From NCBI RefSeq assembly GCF_036381655.1, contig NZ_DASVCJ010000064.1, forward strand, positions 1-64,000: 64,000 bases of DNA. The letters run 5' to 3'. Each line of letters begins with the position of its first letter. Position 1 is the first letter of the stretch. Position numbers and translations under genes: made by a program. This document shows, piece by piece, positions 41,616-50,649 of the stretch. Source of the stretch: Ferrovibrio sp036381655 (GTDB taxonomy: Bacteria > Pseudomonadota > Alphaproteobacteria > Ferrovibrionales > Ferrovibrionaceae). Below the pieces are notes generated by a model. That model searched no databases. It saw only the letters and a list, made by a program, of their open reading frames with translations, and was not told where the DNA came from.

Positions 41616-42706
41616 TCAGCAGCCCTGAGTGAAGCAGGTTTAGCGGCATAAGGTTGACGAGTCGTTGCTTCGCCGGCGGCGGCGGACATTTCCGCGGCGA
41701 GCGCATCGGGATCGGCCAGCAGGCGATGTGCCAGGCCGAGCGCATCGAGCCGCTCGAAGCCCTTGCCCACGAAGGGGCTGGCACCGGCATCGGCGAAGGC
41801 CAGGCCGCCCAGATCGGCGGCGGCAATGAGCGCACCGAGCCGCCGGGCGGCGTCGAGGCGGGTGGCGATGAAGCAGCGGGCGCCCAGCGCGGCGGCCTGG
41901 GCGGCCAGTTCGCCGGCCTCCATGGCATCGGTGCCGGCGGCAAAGACCGCCACCGGCTCGGCGCCGCTCGCCTGGATCAGGGTCTTCAGCGCGCGCCGTT
42001 CGGCGGCGGCATGCAGATTGATGCCGGCGGTATCGACCACCAGTTTCGCTGCGGCCGGGACCGCGTCGACCGCGGCAGCCAGTTCCTGCTCGCCGGAGAC
42101 GTCGAGGAACGGTGCGTCCATCACGCGGCAGAGCGCGGCAAGCTGCTCGCCGGCCGCGGCGCGGCTGGCATCGCAGGAGATCACGTAAACCGGCCGGCGT
42201 TCCCGGACGCAGCGGGCCGCGATCTTGGCGACGGCGATGGTCTTGCCGCTGCCCGGCGGGCCGATCAGGATCAGCGGCCGGTTGTCGCCGCTCAGGCCGG
42301 GGAAGCGGTAGCTTTCGTCCAGCGCTTCGGCCAGGGCGCCGACCGGATCGTCCAGGCCGACCTGCAAGGCCGCCTCCGTCAGGCGGTCGGCGGTGCGGCC
42401 GGGCACGCCATGCCAGGCAAGCACGGCGGCGAACAATTCGCGCAGATCGGACGCCGGTGCGGCGGCATCGGAAAAATCCTCGTCGGGAACGAACAGCCGG
42501 CCGTTGCCCTGGCCAAAGCGCAGGGCCTGCGCCTGCTCGGTGGCGAAATCCTCGTCGATGCGCTGCTCGACCGCGGCGGTGATCTCGACCCCGCCGCCGT
42601 GGCGGCGCGTATTGGTCGATACGATGATTGCGTCCTCGCCCAAGGCGGCGCGCACGAGGTCCATCGCCTCGCTCATCGTCGCCGCCTGGAAAGTCTTGAG
42701 TCGCAT
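41612..42706 (-). CDS. flhF: SRP-type GTPase FlhF
   Basis: A 364-residue GTPase of the SRP54/FtsY type that targets the flagellum to the cell pole. The N-terminus MRLKTFQAATMSEAMDLVRAALGEDAIIVSTN is characteristic of FlhF, and the G1 motif is GPPGSGKT near residue 148, followed by later motifs (VVDTAG, and FIATRLDAARRLG). It is somewhat short, since the linker domain is trimmed. It lies 17 bp downstream of flhA and overlaps flhG by 4 bp. Confidence 0.9.
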   Translation of the reverse strand: MRLKTFQAATMSEAMDLVRAALGEDAIIVSTNTRRHGGGVEITAAVEQRIDEDFATEQAQALRFGQGNGRLFVPDEDFSDAAAPASDLRELFAAVLAWHGVPGRTADRLTEAALQVGLDDPVGALAEALDESYRFPGLSGDNRPLILIGPPGSGKTIAVAKIAARCVRERRPVYVISCDASRAAAGEQLAALCRVMDAPFLDVSGEQELAAAVDAVPAAAKLVVDTAGINLHAAAERRALKTLIQASGAEPVAVFAAGTDAMEAGELAAQAAALGARCFIATRLDAARRLGALIAAADLGGLAFADAGASPFVGKGFERLDALGLAHRLLADPDALAAEMSAAAGEATTRQPYAAKPASLRAAE

Positions 42707-42723
42707 CCCCGTCTATCCCGTCC

Positions 42724-44853
42724 TCAGATCTGCGCCAGCGTGCGCAGCCGCGCCTTCGGATGAATCTCCTGCTGCGACATCACTACAGTGGCCGGCCGGA
42801 ACCGCTCTATGATGGAGCGCACATAGGGCCTGATCGTCGGGCTGGTCAGCAGCACGGGAACATGGCCCTCGCTGGCCAGCCGCTCGAAGGTCTGGCGCAC
42901 CTGCGCGATGAAGTCCTGCAGCTTGCTGGGCTGCATGGAGAGCTGGCGATCCTCGCCCTGGCCGATCAGCGCCTCGGCGAAATTCTGCTCCCATTGTGGC
43001 GACAGCGTCACCAGCGGGATGAAGCCGTCCGGGCTGACATTGGCATTCGAGATCTGCCGCGCCAGCCGCGAGCGCACATGCTCGGTAATCTGGGTGATGC
43101 TCTGCGTATAGCCGGTGGCCTCGGCGACCGCCTCCAGGATGGTCGCCAGATCGCGGATCGAGATGCGCTCGGACAGCAGGTTCTGCAGCACGCGCTGCAC
43201 GCCGTTGACGTTGATGCGGCCCGGAATCACCTCGCTGACCAGCTTCTCGTTGCTCTTCTTCAGTTCCTCGATCAGCTTCTGCGTCTCGGCAAAGCTGAGC
43301 AGGTCCGCCATGTTGTCCTTCACCACCTCGGTCAGGTGGGTGGTGATCACGGTGCCGGGATCGACCACCGTGTAGCCGCGGAACATCGCCTCGTCGCGCA
43401 TGGCTTCGTCGACCCACATGGCCGGCAGGCCGAAGGTCGGCTCGATGGTGTCCTGGCCCTGCAGCGCAATGCGCTCGCCGCGCGGGTCCATCACCAGCAG
43501 CATGTTCGGCTTGACCTCGCCGCGGGCGGCCTCGACCTCCTTGACGCGGATCACGTAGGTCGTGCCGGGCAGCTGCATGTTATCCAGGATGCGCACGCTC
43601 GGCATGATGAAGCCCATGTCGATGGCGATCTGCCGGCGCAGCGCCTTGATCTGGTCGGTCAGGCGATAGCCGCGCGCATCGTTGATCAGCGGCAGCAGGC
43701 TGAAGCCGAGTTCGAGCCGCAGATCGTCGATGGCGAGCGCATTGGTGACCGGCTCGTCCAGCGGGTTCATCGGCGGCGGCGGCTCGGGCGGCGGCACGAA
43801 GGCGGCAAGGCGCGCCTTCTTCTCCTGCTGCCAGGCAGCGTAGGCAAGCCCGCCCGAGACCAGGCCGAGCAGCATGAACGGCAGGAACGGCATGCCCGGG
43901 ATCAGCGCGAAGCATGCGGCGAGCACGCCGGCCATGCCCAGGCCCTTGACCGAGGAAAGCTGCGAGGACAGCGCCTTGTCGGTCGAGCCGGTGACGCCGC
44001 CCTTCGAGACCATGATACCGGCGGCGACCGAAATGATCAGCGCCGGAATCTGCGAGACCAGACCGTCGCCGACGGTGAGGATCGAATAGGTGTTGACCGC
44101 CTGGGCAAAGCTGAGGCCGTTCTGGATCACGCCGATCAGGATGCCGCCGATCAGGTTGATGAAGGTGATCAGCAGGCCGGCGACGGCATCGCCGCGGACG
44201 AATTTCGAGGCACCGTCCATCGAACCGAAGAAGCTCGATTCGTCTTCCAGCTCCTTGCGGCGCGTCCGGGCAGTCGCTTCGTCGATCAGGCCCGACGACA
44301 TGTCGGCGTCGATCGCCATCTGCTTGCCCGGCATGGCGTCCAGGGTGAAGCGGGCCGACACCTCGGCGATGCGGCCGGAACCCTTGGTGATGACGACGAA
44401 GTTCACGATCACCAGGATCGCGAAGACGATGATGCCGATCACCAGGTTGCCGCTCATGATGAACTGGCCGAACGCCTCGATGATGTGGCCGGCGGCGTCG
44501 GTGCCTTCATGGCCATGGCCGAGGATCAGACGGGTCGAGGCCAGGTTGAGCGCCAGCCGCAGCATCGTGGTGATCAGCAGAACGGTGGGAAACGAGCTGA
44601 ATTCGAGCGGCCGCTGAATGAACAGGCAGGTCATCATCACCAGCACTGCCGAGGTGACCGAGACCGCCAGGGCGATATCGAGCAGCCAGGTCGGCATCGG
44701 CAGGATGAGCACCGACAGGATGGCCATGATGCCGGCGGCGAGCATGATGTCGCCGTGCTGGCCGATCCCGCGCAGGCGCGCGAACAGATCGCCTGCTCCG
44801 GCCCCGCCCGCCGCAGCGCCAGCCGGCGCCTCCGCCGGTGCGTTCTCTGCCAT
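42724..44853 (-). CDS. flhA: Flagellar biosynthesis protein FlhA
   Basis: A 709-residue core component of the flagellar export gate. The N-terminal half has eight transmembrane segments, with the FHIPEP-family signature region around FPTVLLITTMLRLALNLASTRLIL and SARFTLDAMPGKQMAIDAD. The C-terminal half is the cytoplasmic ring that docks substrates and chaperones. It lies 36 bp downstream of the flbD stop. The length is typical. flhB, fliQ and fliR are not in the window. Confidence 0.96.
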   Translation of the reverse strand: MAENAPAEAPAGAAAGGAGAGDLFARLRGIGQHGDIMLAAGIMAILSVLILPMPTWLLDIALAVSVTSAVLVMMTCLFIQRPLEFSSFPTVLLITTMLRLALNLASTRLILGHGHEGTDAAGHIIEAFGQFIMSGNLVIGIIVFAILVIVNFVVITKGSGRIAEVSARFTLDAMPGKQMAIDADMSSGLIDEATARTRRKELEDESSFFGSMDGASKFVRGDAVAGLLITFINLIGGILIGVIQNGLSFAQAVNTYSILTVGDGLVSQIPALIISVAAGIMVSKGGVTGSTDKALSSQLSSVKGLGMAGVLAACFALIPGMPFLPFMLLGLVSGGLAYAAWQQEKKARLAAFVPPPEPPPPMNPLDEPVTNALAIDDLRLELGFSLLPLINDARGYRLTDQIKALRRQIAIDMGFIMPSVRILDNMQLPGTTYVIRVKEVEAARGEVKPNMLLVMDPRGERIALQGQDTIEPTFGLPAMWVDEAMRDEAMFRGYTVVDPGTVITTHLTEVVKDNMADLLSFAETQKLIEELKKSNEKLVSEVIPGRINVNGVQRVLQNLLSERISIRDLATILEAVAEATGYTQSITQITEHVRSRLARQISNANVSPDGFIPLVTLSPQWEQNFAEALIGQGEDRQLSMQPSKLQDFIAQVRQTFERLASEGHVPVLLTSPTIRPYVRSIIERFRPATVVMSQQEIHPKARLRTLAQI

Positions 44854-44889
44854 CCCCTCTTCTCCTTACCCCTGCGAAGCGGCGGCTGC

Positions 44890-46254
44890 TCAGGCCGTCG
44901 CCCGCGACCCCTCGTTTGCCGCAGGAACGGCAACGCCTTCGTCGGAATACTGCTTCAGCTTGTTGCGCAAGGTGCGGATCGAAATCCCCAGGATGTTCGC
45001 CGCATGCGTACGGTTGCCCAGGCAATGCTTCAGCGTATCGATGATCAGATCCCGTTCGACATCGGCGACGGTACGGCCGACCAGCGACGCGGCGGGCACC
45101 GCCCCGGCGGCCGGCTCGGCAACGGCGCCGCGGCCGATGGCATCGGCCAGGGCCGTGCCGTCGGGCAGGCGGATGTCGGCCAGCTCGATCTGCGGCCCCA
45201 TCGCCAGCAGCACGGCGCGATGCATGGTGTTTTCCAGCTCGCGCACATTGCCGCGCCAGGGTGCCTGCTTCAGCGCCTCCAGCGAGGCCGGCGACAACGG
45301 GCGCTCGGGCACGCCGTTTGCCTCGGCATACTTCTTCACGAAATGCGTCGCCAGCAGCTCGATATCGGCCGGCCGCGTGCGCAGCGGCGGCAGCTTCAGA
45401 TTGACGACGTTGAGGCGGAACAGCAGGTCTTCGCGGAAATTGCCCTTTGCGACTTCCTCGAGCAGATTGCGGTTCGAGGTGGCGATGACGCGGATATCGA
45501 CCTTGACCGGCTTGGAGCCGCCGATGCGGTCGATCTCGCGCTCCTGGATCGCCCGCAGCAGCTTGGCCTGCAGGCGCACGTCCATCTCGCTGATTTCGTC
45601 CAGCAGCAGCGTGCCGCCATTGGCTTCCTCGAACTTGCCCAGGCGGCGCGCCACGGCGCCGGTGAAGGCGCCTTTCTCATGGCCGAAGAGTTCCGATTCC
45701 AGCAGCGTGTCGGGAATGGCGGCGCAGTTGACCGAGACGAAGGGACGCTCGGCGCGCGGCGATTTCAGATGGATGAAATGCGCCATCACTTCCTTGCCGG
45801 TGCCGCTTTCGCCGGTGATCAGCACCGAGGCCGAGCTGGGCGCGATCTGCTCGGCCAGCTTGACCACCTGGGCCATGGCCGGATCGCGGAACAGCATCTG
45901 ATGGCTTTCTTCCGCCACCGCTTCCAGCACCGCCGCGATCAGATCGGCCTCCGGCGGCAGCGGCAGATATTCCTTCGCGCCGGCGCGGATCGCCGCCACC
46001 GCGGCGCGCGCATCGTTGCCGATGCCGCAGGCGACCACCGGGAGGCTGATCCGCTCTGCCTTCAGGCTCTCGACCAGATGCTTGACATCGAGACTGACAT
46101 CGATCATGGCCAGATCGGCGCCGCGGCCGGACCGCAGCGCATGCATCGCCTGCTCGATATCCTCGACCTGCGCCACCTTGGCGCCGCGCTGCAGCGCGAT
46201 GCGGGTTGCCGCACCAATCTGCCCGTTGAGCGTCCCGATGATCATCAGCCGCAT
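44890..46254 (-). CDS. flbD: Sigma-54-dependent flagellar regulator FlbD
   Basis: A 454-residue activator of sigma-54 promoters controlling late flagellar genes. The N-terminal region resembles a receiver but is degenerate (AMIDV near residue 52), as in FlbD. The AAA+ core has Walker A GESGTGKE (148-155) and the sigma-54 contact loop GAFTGA (195-200), and the C-terminal Fis-type HTH reads NRTHAANILGISIRTLRNKL. The LVGRTVADVERDLIIDTL linker before it is typical for the group. It lies in its usual place between fliN and flhA. Confidence 0.92.
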   Translation of the reverse strand: MRLMIIGTLNGQIGAATRIALQRGAKVAQVEDIEQAMHALRSGRGADLAMIDVSLDVKHLVESLKAERISLPVVACGIGNDARAAVAAIRAGAKEYLPLPPEADLIAAVLEAVAEESHQMLFRDPAMAQVVKLAEQIAPSSASVLITGESGTGKEVMAHFIHLKSPRAERPFVSVNCAAIPDTLLESELFGHEKGAFTGAVARRLGKFEEANGGTLLLDEISEMDVRLQAKLLRAIQEREIDRIGGSKPVKVDIRVIATSNRNLLEEVAKGNFREDLLFRLNVVNLKLPPLRTRPADIELLATHFVKKYAEANGVPERPLSPASLEALKQAPWRGNVRELENTMHRAVLLAMGPQIELADIRLPDGTALADAIGRGAVAEPAAGAVPAASLVGRTVADVERDLIIDTLKHCLGNRTHAANILGISIRTLRNKLKQYSDEGVAVPAANEGSRATA

Positions 46255-46303
46255 GACCTAACCCAATCCCCTCTTAATCCGCACCGCCCGCCGCGCCGCT
46301 TGT

Positions 46304-46642
46304 TCAGCCGCCGCGGCCGCCCTTGATGATTTCCGTCATGGTCACGCCCAAGCGGTCTTCCACCACCACCACCTCGCCGCGCGCCACCAGCCGGTTGTTG
46401 ACGTAGATGTCGATCGCCTCGCCGACCTTGCGGTCCAGCTCGACCACGGCGCCGCGGCCGAGCTTCAACAACTGGCTGACCTGCATGTTCGCCTTGCCCA
46501 GCACCGCCGAGACATGAACCGGAATATCGAAGACCGCCTGCAGGTCCGCCGCCGTGCGGGCCGCATTGGGATCTTCTTCATCCATCATGTCCTGGCCCTG
46601 GCCCAGGTCCTTCAATTCGAGATCGTCGTTGCCGTCCGCCAT
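46304..46642 (-). CDS. fliN: Flagellar motor switch protein FliN
   Basis: A 112-residue C-ring protein with the SpoA-domain signature DIPVHVSAVLGKANMQVSQLLKLGRGAVVELDRKVGEAIDIYVNNRLVARGEVVVVEDRLGV. It opens with an acidic, poorly conserved tail. I chose ATG 46642 because AAGGAG lies eight bases upstream; the ATG at 46648 is only two bases from that site. Together with FliG and FliM, it sets switching and helps export. fliH is upstream, flbD downstream. Confidence 0.94.
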   Translation of the reverse strand: MADGNDDLELKDLGQGQDMMDEEDPNAARTAADLQAVFDIPVHVSAVLGKANMQVSQLLKLGRGAVVELDRKVGEAIDIYVNNRLVARGEVVVVEDRLGVTMTEIIKGGRGG

Positions 46643-46684
46643 ACCCATCACTCCTTCACCGCAGCCTGACCGGCCGCGGGCAGA

Positions 46685-47338
46685 TCACTCCTGCGGTTCC
46701 GCAAGCTGCGCCTGCAAGCCGGAAACGTAGCGTTCGATCGCCTGATCGACCTCCTGCTCCAGCGTCGCCTGGCGCCGTTCGGCCGAGCCGTCGGCCCAGT
46801 CGATGCGGCAATCGGTCGGCGCCATGCTGTCGTCCGGCACCAGCACCACCTTGCCGCCGAAACCCGATTGCGCGACCAGCTTCTCGAGCTGCTGATCGAG
46901 CAGTTGCACGATCGGCTCCGCCGCACGGATCACCAGCCGCGGCTCGTCGCGCATGTCGTCCATGCAGCGCAGCACCAGGGCCTCGATCTCGGCCTGCGGC
47001 TGGCGCTCCATCAGCCGGCCGGCCAGCTTGCGGGCGATCGCGCTCGCCAAGGCGACCGCCTCGGTCCGCGCCGCGAGCCGGGCGCGCTCATCGGCGGCGG
47101 CGATATCGGCAAGCTGCATGGCGATGGTCCGCAAACCCTGCTCGAGCGCCTGCTGATGCTCGCCATAGGCGGCGGCGCGGCCGGCGGCCTCGCCTTCGGC
47201 CCGGGCGGCCGCCTTCGCCGCCTCGAGCTCCTCGCCGGAGAATTTCGGCGGCGGCGGCTTCGGCGCATAGGAGCGTTCGACCTTCGGCTTGCTGCCGTCG
47301 AAGGGTATGTCGAACAGAAATTTGGCCTTGCTTGCCAT
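46685..47338 (-). CDS. fliH: Flagellar assembly protein FliH
   Basis: A 217-residue regulator and stator of the FliI ATPase. The N-terminal part is a proline- and charge-rich region (FLFDIPFDGSKPKVERSYAP), the middle a long Ala/Glu-rich helical region (about residues 35-85), and the C-terminal half matches the V-type ATPase E-like domain of FliH, with DCRIDWADGSAERR near the end. Its place between fliG and fliN supports the call. Confidence 0.87.
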   Translation of the reverse strand: MASKAKFLFDIPFDGSKPKVERSYAPKPPPPKFSGEELEAAKAAARAEGEAAGRAAAYGEHQQALEQGLRTIAMQLADIAAADERARLAARTEAVALASAIARKLAGRLMERQPQAEIEALVLRCMDDMRDEPRLVIRAAEPIVQLLDQQLEKLVAQSGFGGKVVLVPDDSMAPTDCRIDWADGSAERRQATLEQEVDQAIERYVSGLQAQLAEPQE

Positions 47339-47364
47339 CGCCGTTTACGCCGCGTCCTTGAACA

Positions 47365-48378
47365 TCAGTAGATCAGTTCGTCTTCGCCCTTGTTGTCGGC
47401 CAGCATGATCTCGCCCTTGGCGGCAAGCTCCTTGGCGGTGTTCACCATGGTCATCTGGGCCTCGTCGACATCCTTGAGCCGCACCGGACCCATCGATTCC
47501 ATTTCCTCGCGCAGCAGCTTGGAGGCGCGTTCCGACATGTTGGAGAAGAACAGGTCGCGCAACGTCTCGGATGCGCCCTTGAGCGCAAGGCCGAGCTTTT
47601 CCTTCTCGACATTCTTGAGCAGGGTCTGCACGCCCGAGGGGTCGAGCTTGATCAGGTCCTCGAAAGTGAACATCAGCGCCTTGATGCGCTCGGCGGCATC
47701 GCGGCTGCGCTCTTCGAGGGCGGCCAGGAAGCGCGCCTCGGTGTTGCGGTCGAGGCTGTTGAAGATTTCCGCCATCATCTCGTGCGCGTCGCGCCGGTTG
47801 GTGCGGGCGAGGTTCGACATGAATTCCGTACGCAGCGTCTGCTCGACCTTGTCGAGCACTTCCTTCTGCACCGCCTCCATGCGCAGCATGCGCATGACGA
47901 CTTCCATCGAGAACTCTTCCGGCAGGGCGGCCAGCACGCGGGCCGCATGTTCCGGACGGATCTTGGACAGCACGACCGCGACGGTCTGCGGATATTCGTT
48001 CTTCAGATAGTTCGCCAGCACGTTCTCGTTCACGTTGGCGAGCTTGTCCCACATGGTGCGGCCGGCGGGACCGCGGATTTCCTCCATGATCTGGTTGACG
48101 CGTTCGCTGGGCAGCGCCTTCAACAGCAGGCGCTCCGTGCTGTCGAACGTGCCGGTCAGCGAGCCGGTGGAGGAGAAGTTGTTGACGAATTCCAGGAACA
48201 GCTTTTCGACGATCTCGGAATTGACCGCGCCGAGATTGGCCATGTTCTGGGAGATTTCCTTGATTTCCTCGTCATCCAGCAGCGGCCAGATCTTGGACGA
48301 ATGCTCCTCGCCCAGGGCAAGCATCAGGATGGCTGCCTTGTCGGGGCCCTTGAGCTGGCGGAAATCCTTTTCGGCCAT
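47365..48378 (-). CDS. fliG: Flagellar motor switch protein FliG
   Basis: A 337-residue rotor protein that couples FliF to the C-ring and interacts with the stator. It has the three FliG domains: LKGPDKAAILMLALGEEHSSKIW near the start, the middle EHAARVLAALPEE with EYPQTVAVVLSKI, and the C-terminal torque helix around FEDLIKLDPSGVQTLLKNV, with charged residues. The length is normal. It lies 27 bp after fliF and 26 bp before fliH. Confidence 0.96.
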   Translation of the reverse strand: MAEKDFRQLKGPDKAAILMLALGEEHSSKIWPLLDDEEIKEISQNMANLGAVNSEIVEKLFLEFVNNFSSTGSLTGTFDSTERLLLKALPSERVNQIMEEIRGPAGRTMWDKLANVNENVLANYLKNEYPQTVAVVLSKIRPEHAARVLAALPEEFSMEVVMRMLRMEAVQKEVLDKVEQTLRTEFMSNLARTNRRDAHEMMAEIFNSLDRNTEARFLAALEERSRDAAERIKALMFTFEDLIKLDPSGVQTLLKNVEKEKLGLALKGASETLRDLFFSNMSERASKLLREEMESMGPVRLKDVDEAQMTMVNTAKELAAKGEIMLADNKGEDELIY

Positions 48379-48405
48379 GATGCGTTACTCCTGATCCGCG
48401 ACCGC

Positions 48406-50070
48406 TTACGCTGCCTGGTAGAGCCAGTTACGGATGATCGAAACCGCTTCCTCGGGATGCTTGTCGACGATCTCGCCGATCTTCTTCAGCGACGACGCCT
48501 TCACCTGGCCCTCGATGCGGGCGATGTCGATCATCGATTCGATGCCCGGCGTCGGCGGCGCCAATCCTGCCTCGGGCGCGGCCGGCAATTCGGCGATCGG
48601 CGCGCCGCCCACCACCATCGGCAGGCCGGGCGCCGCCGGGGTCAGCATGCCGGGCGGAATGTCCTCGCTCTCACGCGAGGCCTCGAGGATGCGGCGGATC
48701 AGCGGACGCACCACCAGCAGCATCGCCAGCAGGCCGAGCAGGACATAGCTGGCGATCTCGCCGATGCGGAACAGGTCGGCCTTGGTCAGGCCGAGGAAGA
48801 CCGGCAGGCTGGCCGGATCGACTTCCTCCGGAATGTCGCCCGGCTCGGCGAAGCGCATGGAGGTGACGCTCACGGTGTCGCCGCGCTGTTCGTCGAAACC
48901 GATCGCGGTGCGCACCAGCTCGTTGAGCTGCTGCATCTCCTCGGCCGAACGCGGCTGGTAGGCGCGCTTGCCCTGGGCATCGACCAGCACGACCTGGTTG
49001 ACCAGCACCGCCGCCGAGACGCGCTTGATCACGCCGGCCTCGCGCACCTGGGTACGGACGGTCTTGGAAATCTCGTAATTGGTCAGCTCTTCCGTGCGGG
49101 TCGATTTCGAACTCGCCTGGCTGCCGTTCTGACCCTGCGCTTCCGGCAGGTTGTTGGCCACCGTGACGTTCTGCTGGCCTTCCTGGTTCTGGTTTTCCTC
49201 GGTGATCGTCTGGGTCGAACGCACCACCTGCTGATCGGGATTGTAAAGTTCCTGATTGGTGGTGACGCGGTCGAAATCCATTTCGACGGCGACCTCGGCG
49301 CGCACATTGCCGATGCCGACCGAGCGTTCGAGCAGCGTCTCGATATTCTTGCGCAGCCGTTCCTCGGTCTGGCGGCGCATATCGGCCAGTCGGTTGGCCG
49401 CCGCCGTCGCCGGATCGGCCGCCTCCTGCGTCGCCGCCAGGAGATTGCCGCGGTCATCGACGATGGCGATATGGGTCGGCTTCAGATCGGGCACCGCGGC
49501 GGCGACCAGGTTCTGGATCGCGCGCACCTGCGGCTGGTCCAGCCGGCCGCCCTTGGTCTTGATCACGATCGAGGCCGAGGCCTCACGGTGTTCGCGGCTG
49601 AACACCTCGCGTTGCGGCAGCACAAGATGCACGCGCGCGGACTGCACCTGATCGAGCGAGCGGATCGTGCGCGCCAGTTCGCCTTCCAGCGCGCGCAGGT
49701 GATTCATGTTCTGCATGAAATTGGTGGCCGACAACGCATTCGCCTTGTCGAATATCTCGTAGCCCATGCTGCCGCCGGAGGGCAGCCCGGTCTCGGCCAG
49801 CTGCATGCGGGTGCGCAGCATGCGGTCTTCCGGCACCAGGATCTCGGCGCCGTTATTGGCGATCTGATAGGGGATCTTCTGCTGCTCGAGGCGGGCGACG
49901 ATCTCGCCCGAATCCTGCAAATCGAGGTTGCCGTAGAGCAGCACCATCTTGGGCTGCGTCACTTTCATGCCGAGAAAGATAAAAAACCCGACCAGAACAG
50001 CCGCCGTCGCCGCCAGCATCGCCATGCGGGCGGGACCGATGTTCCGCAGCATATTCATAATTCCGTTCAC
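48406..50070 (-). CDS. fliF: Flagellar M-ring protein FliF
   Basis: A 554-residue protein forming the MS ring in the inner membrane. It has an N-terminal transmembrane segment (residues about 15-35), the periplasmic ring-building region with SNRLSDMRRQ-like NRLADMRRQTEERLRKNIETLLE and VGIGNVRAEVAVEMDFDRV, and a C-terminal membrane segment before a FliG-binding tail ending AVSIIRNWLYQAA. The gene begins the fliF-fliG-fliH-fliN run; a GTTAAC site lies about 90 bp upstream in its promoter region. Confidence 0.95.
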   Translation of the reverse strand: MNGIMNMLRNIGPARMAMLAATAAVLVGFFIFLGMKVTQPKMVLLYGNLDLQDSGEIVARLEQQKIPYQIANNGAEILVPEDRMLRTRMQLAETGLPSGGSMGYEIFDKANALSATNFMQNMNHLRALEGELARTIRSLDQVQSARVHLVLPQREVFSREHREASASIVIKTKGGRLDQPQVRAIQNLVAAAVPDLKPTHIAIVDDRGNLLAATQEAADPATAAANRLADMRRQTEERLRKNIETLLERSVGIGNVRAEVAVEMDFDRVTTNQELYNPDQQVVRSTQTITEENQNQEGQQNVTVANNLPEAQGQNGSQASSKSTRTEELTNYEISKTVRTQVREAGVIKRVSAAVLVNQVVLVDAQGKRAYQPRSAEEMQQLNELVRTAIGFDEQRGDTVSVTSMRFAEPGDIPEEVDPASLPVFLGLTKADLFRIGEIASYVLLGLLAMLLVVRPLIRRILEASRESEDIPPGMLTPAAPGLPMVVGGAPIAELPAAPEAGLAPPTPGIESMIDIARIEGQVKASSLKKIGEIVDKHPEEAVSIIRNWLYQAA

Positions 50071-50156
50071 GGCTTCACCCCATGACCCCGGGCAGACGTC
50101 CTGGCAGGCACCCCCTGCCTCGGTTAGCCAAGGTAGGGAGCCGGAATGAAGAAGAG

Positions 50157-50180
50157 GTTAACACCCCGGCAAATTTTGCC
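50157..50180. promoter_or_regulatory. Candidate fliF control sites: GTTAAC and a 13-bp dyad
   Basis: GTTAAC at 50157-50162 provides a CtrA-type half-site in the sciP-fliF gap, without a second half at the correct spacing. Next to it, at 50168-50180, lies the perfect dyad GGCAAATTTTGCC, itself inside a CCCGG...CCGGG frame. The promoter is inferred from the position, 87-110 bp upstream of the fliF start. Confidence 0.35.
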
Positions 50181-50222
50181 TACCGGGATGTTGCCGTAAA
50201 CGAATCGTGCCGATTCAGCGCG

Positions 50223-50585
50223 TTAGGGCGTATTCGACGGCGTGCCGCCGGACGGCCTGGCGCTCGGGCCGCGCAACGTGCCGGGCCGGTAATCCTGCAG
50301 CCGCGTGGTGCGCAGGCCGAGCAGGCCATGCTGGTCGATGGCGCGCTGCCAGGAAAGGAATTCCTCGACCGTGAGCGCATAGCGCTTGCAGGCATCCTCG
50401 AGCGTCAAGAGCCCGCCGCGCACCGCCGCCACCACCTCGGCCTTGCGCCGGATCACCCAGCGCTTGGTATTGGCGGGCGGCAACGAGGCCAGAGTGATCC
50501 GCTGACCTTCCGGACCAACGACACTCGTTTGCGGGTTTTGCGGCAACATTCGCGCTCGGGGTGAGTAAGAAATGACCTGCTGCAT
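50223..50585 (-). CDS. sciP: CtrA inhibitor SciP (DUF1153)
   Basis: A 120-residue helix-turn-helix protein of the DUF1153/SciP family, which in Caulobacter binds CtrA-activated promoters and blocks their transcription in swarmer cells. The conserved core is GPEGQRITLASLPPANTKRWV, then RRKAEVVAAVRGGLLTLEDACKRYALTVEEFLSWQRAIDQHGL. The C-terminal tail is proline/glycine-rich. The open frame starts at 50585; a later in-frame ATG (about 50549, MLPQNP) is possible. It lies between flgD and fliF and has a good CtrA-type box upstream. Confidence 0.9.
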   Translation of the reverse strand: MQQVISYSPRARMLPQNPQTSVVGPEGQRITLASLPPANTKRWVIRRKAEVVAAVRGGLLTLEDACKRYALTVEEFLSWQRAIDQHGLLGLRTTRLQDYRPGTLRGPSARPSGGTPSNTP

Positions 50586-50601
50586 GCTAGATATCCGCCT
50601 T

Positions 50602-50616
50602 TTAACAAAGCCCTAA
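50602..50616 (+). promoter_or_regulatory. CtrA box TTAA-N7-CTAA upstream of sciP
   Basis: TTAA at 50602-50605, seven bases, then CTAA at 50613-50616 match the CtrA consensus TTAA-N7-TTAA at seven of eight positions with exact spacing. It lies 17-31 bp before the sciP start on the leftward strand. CtrA activation of sciP is known in Caulobacter; binding here is inferred. It is the best CtrA match I found by eye. Confidence 0.55.
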
Positions 50617-50649
50617 ATGCGATGGTTAATGCTTCCCTACGGCGCCCGC

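Noticed and set aside
42760..46326. A 1188-codon open frame antisense to flhA and flbD
   Set aside because: The protein is dominated by His, Gln, Arg and Asp, the usual composition of antisense frames in GC-rich genes; both sense genes are certain.
47782..50085. A 767-codon rightward frame over fliF and fliG
   Set aside because: It is antisense to strongly conserved flagellar genes, and its composition is that of a shadow frame.
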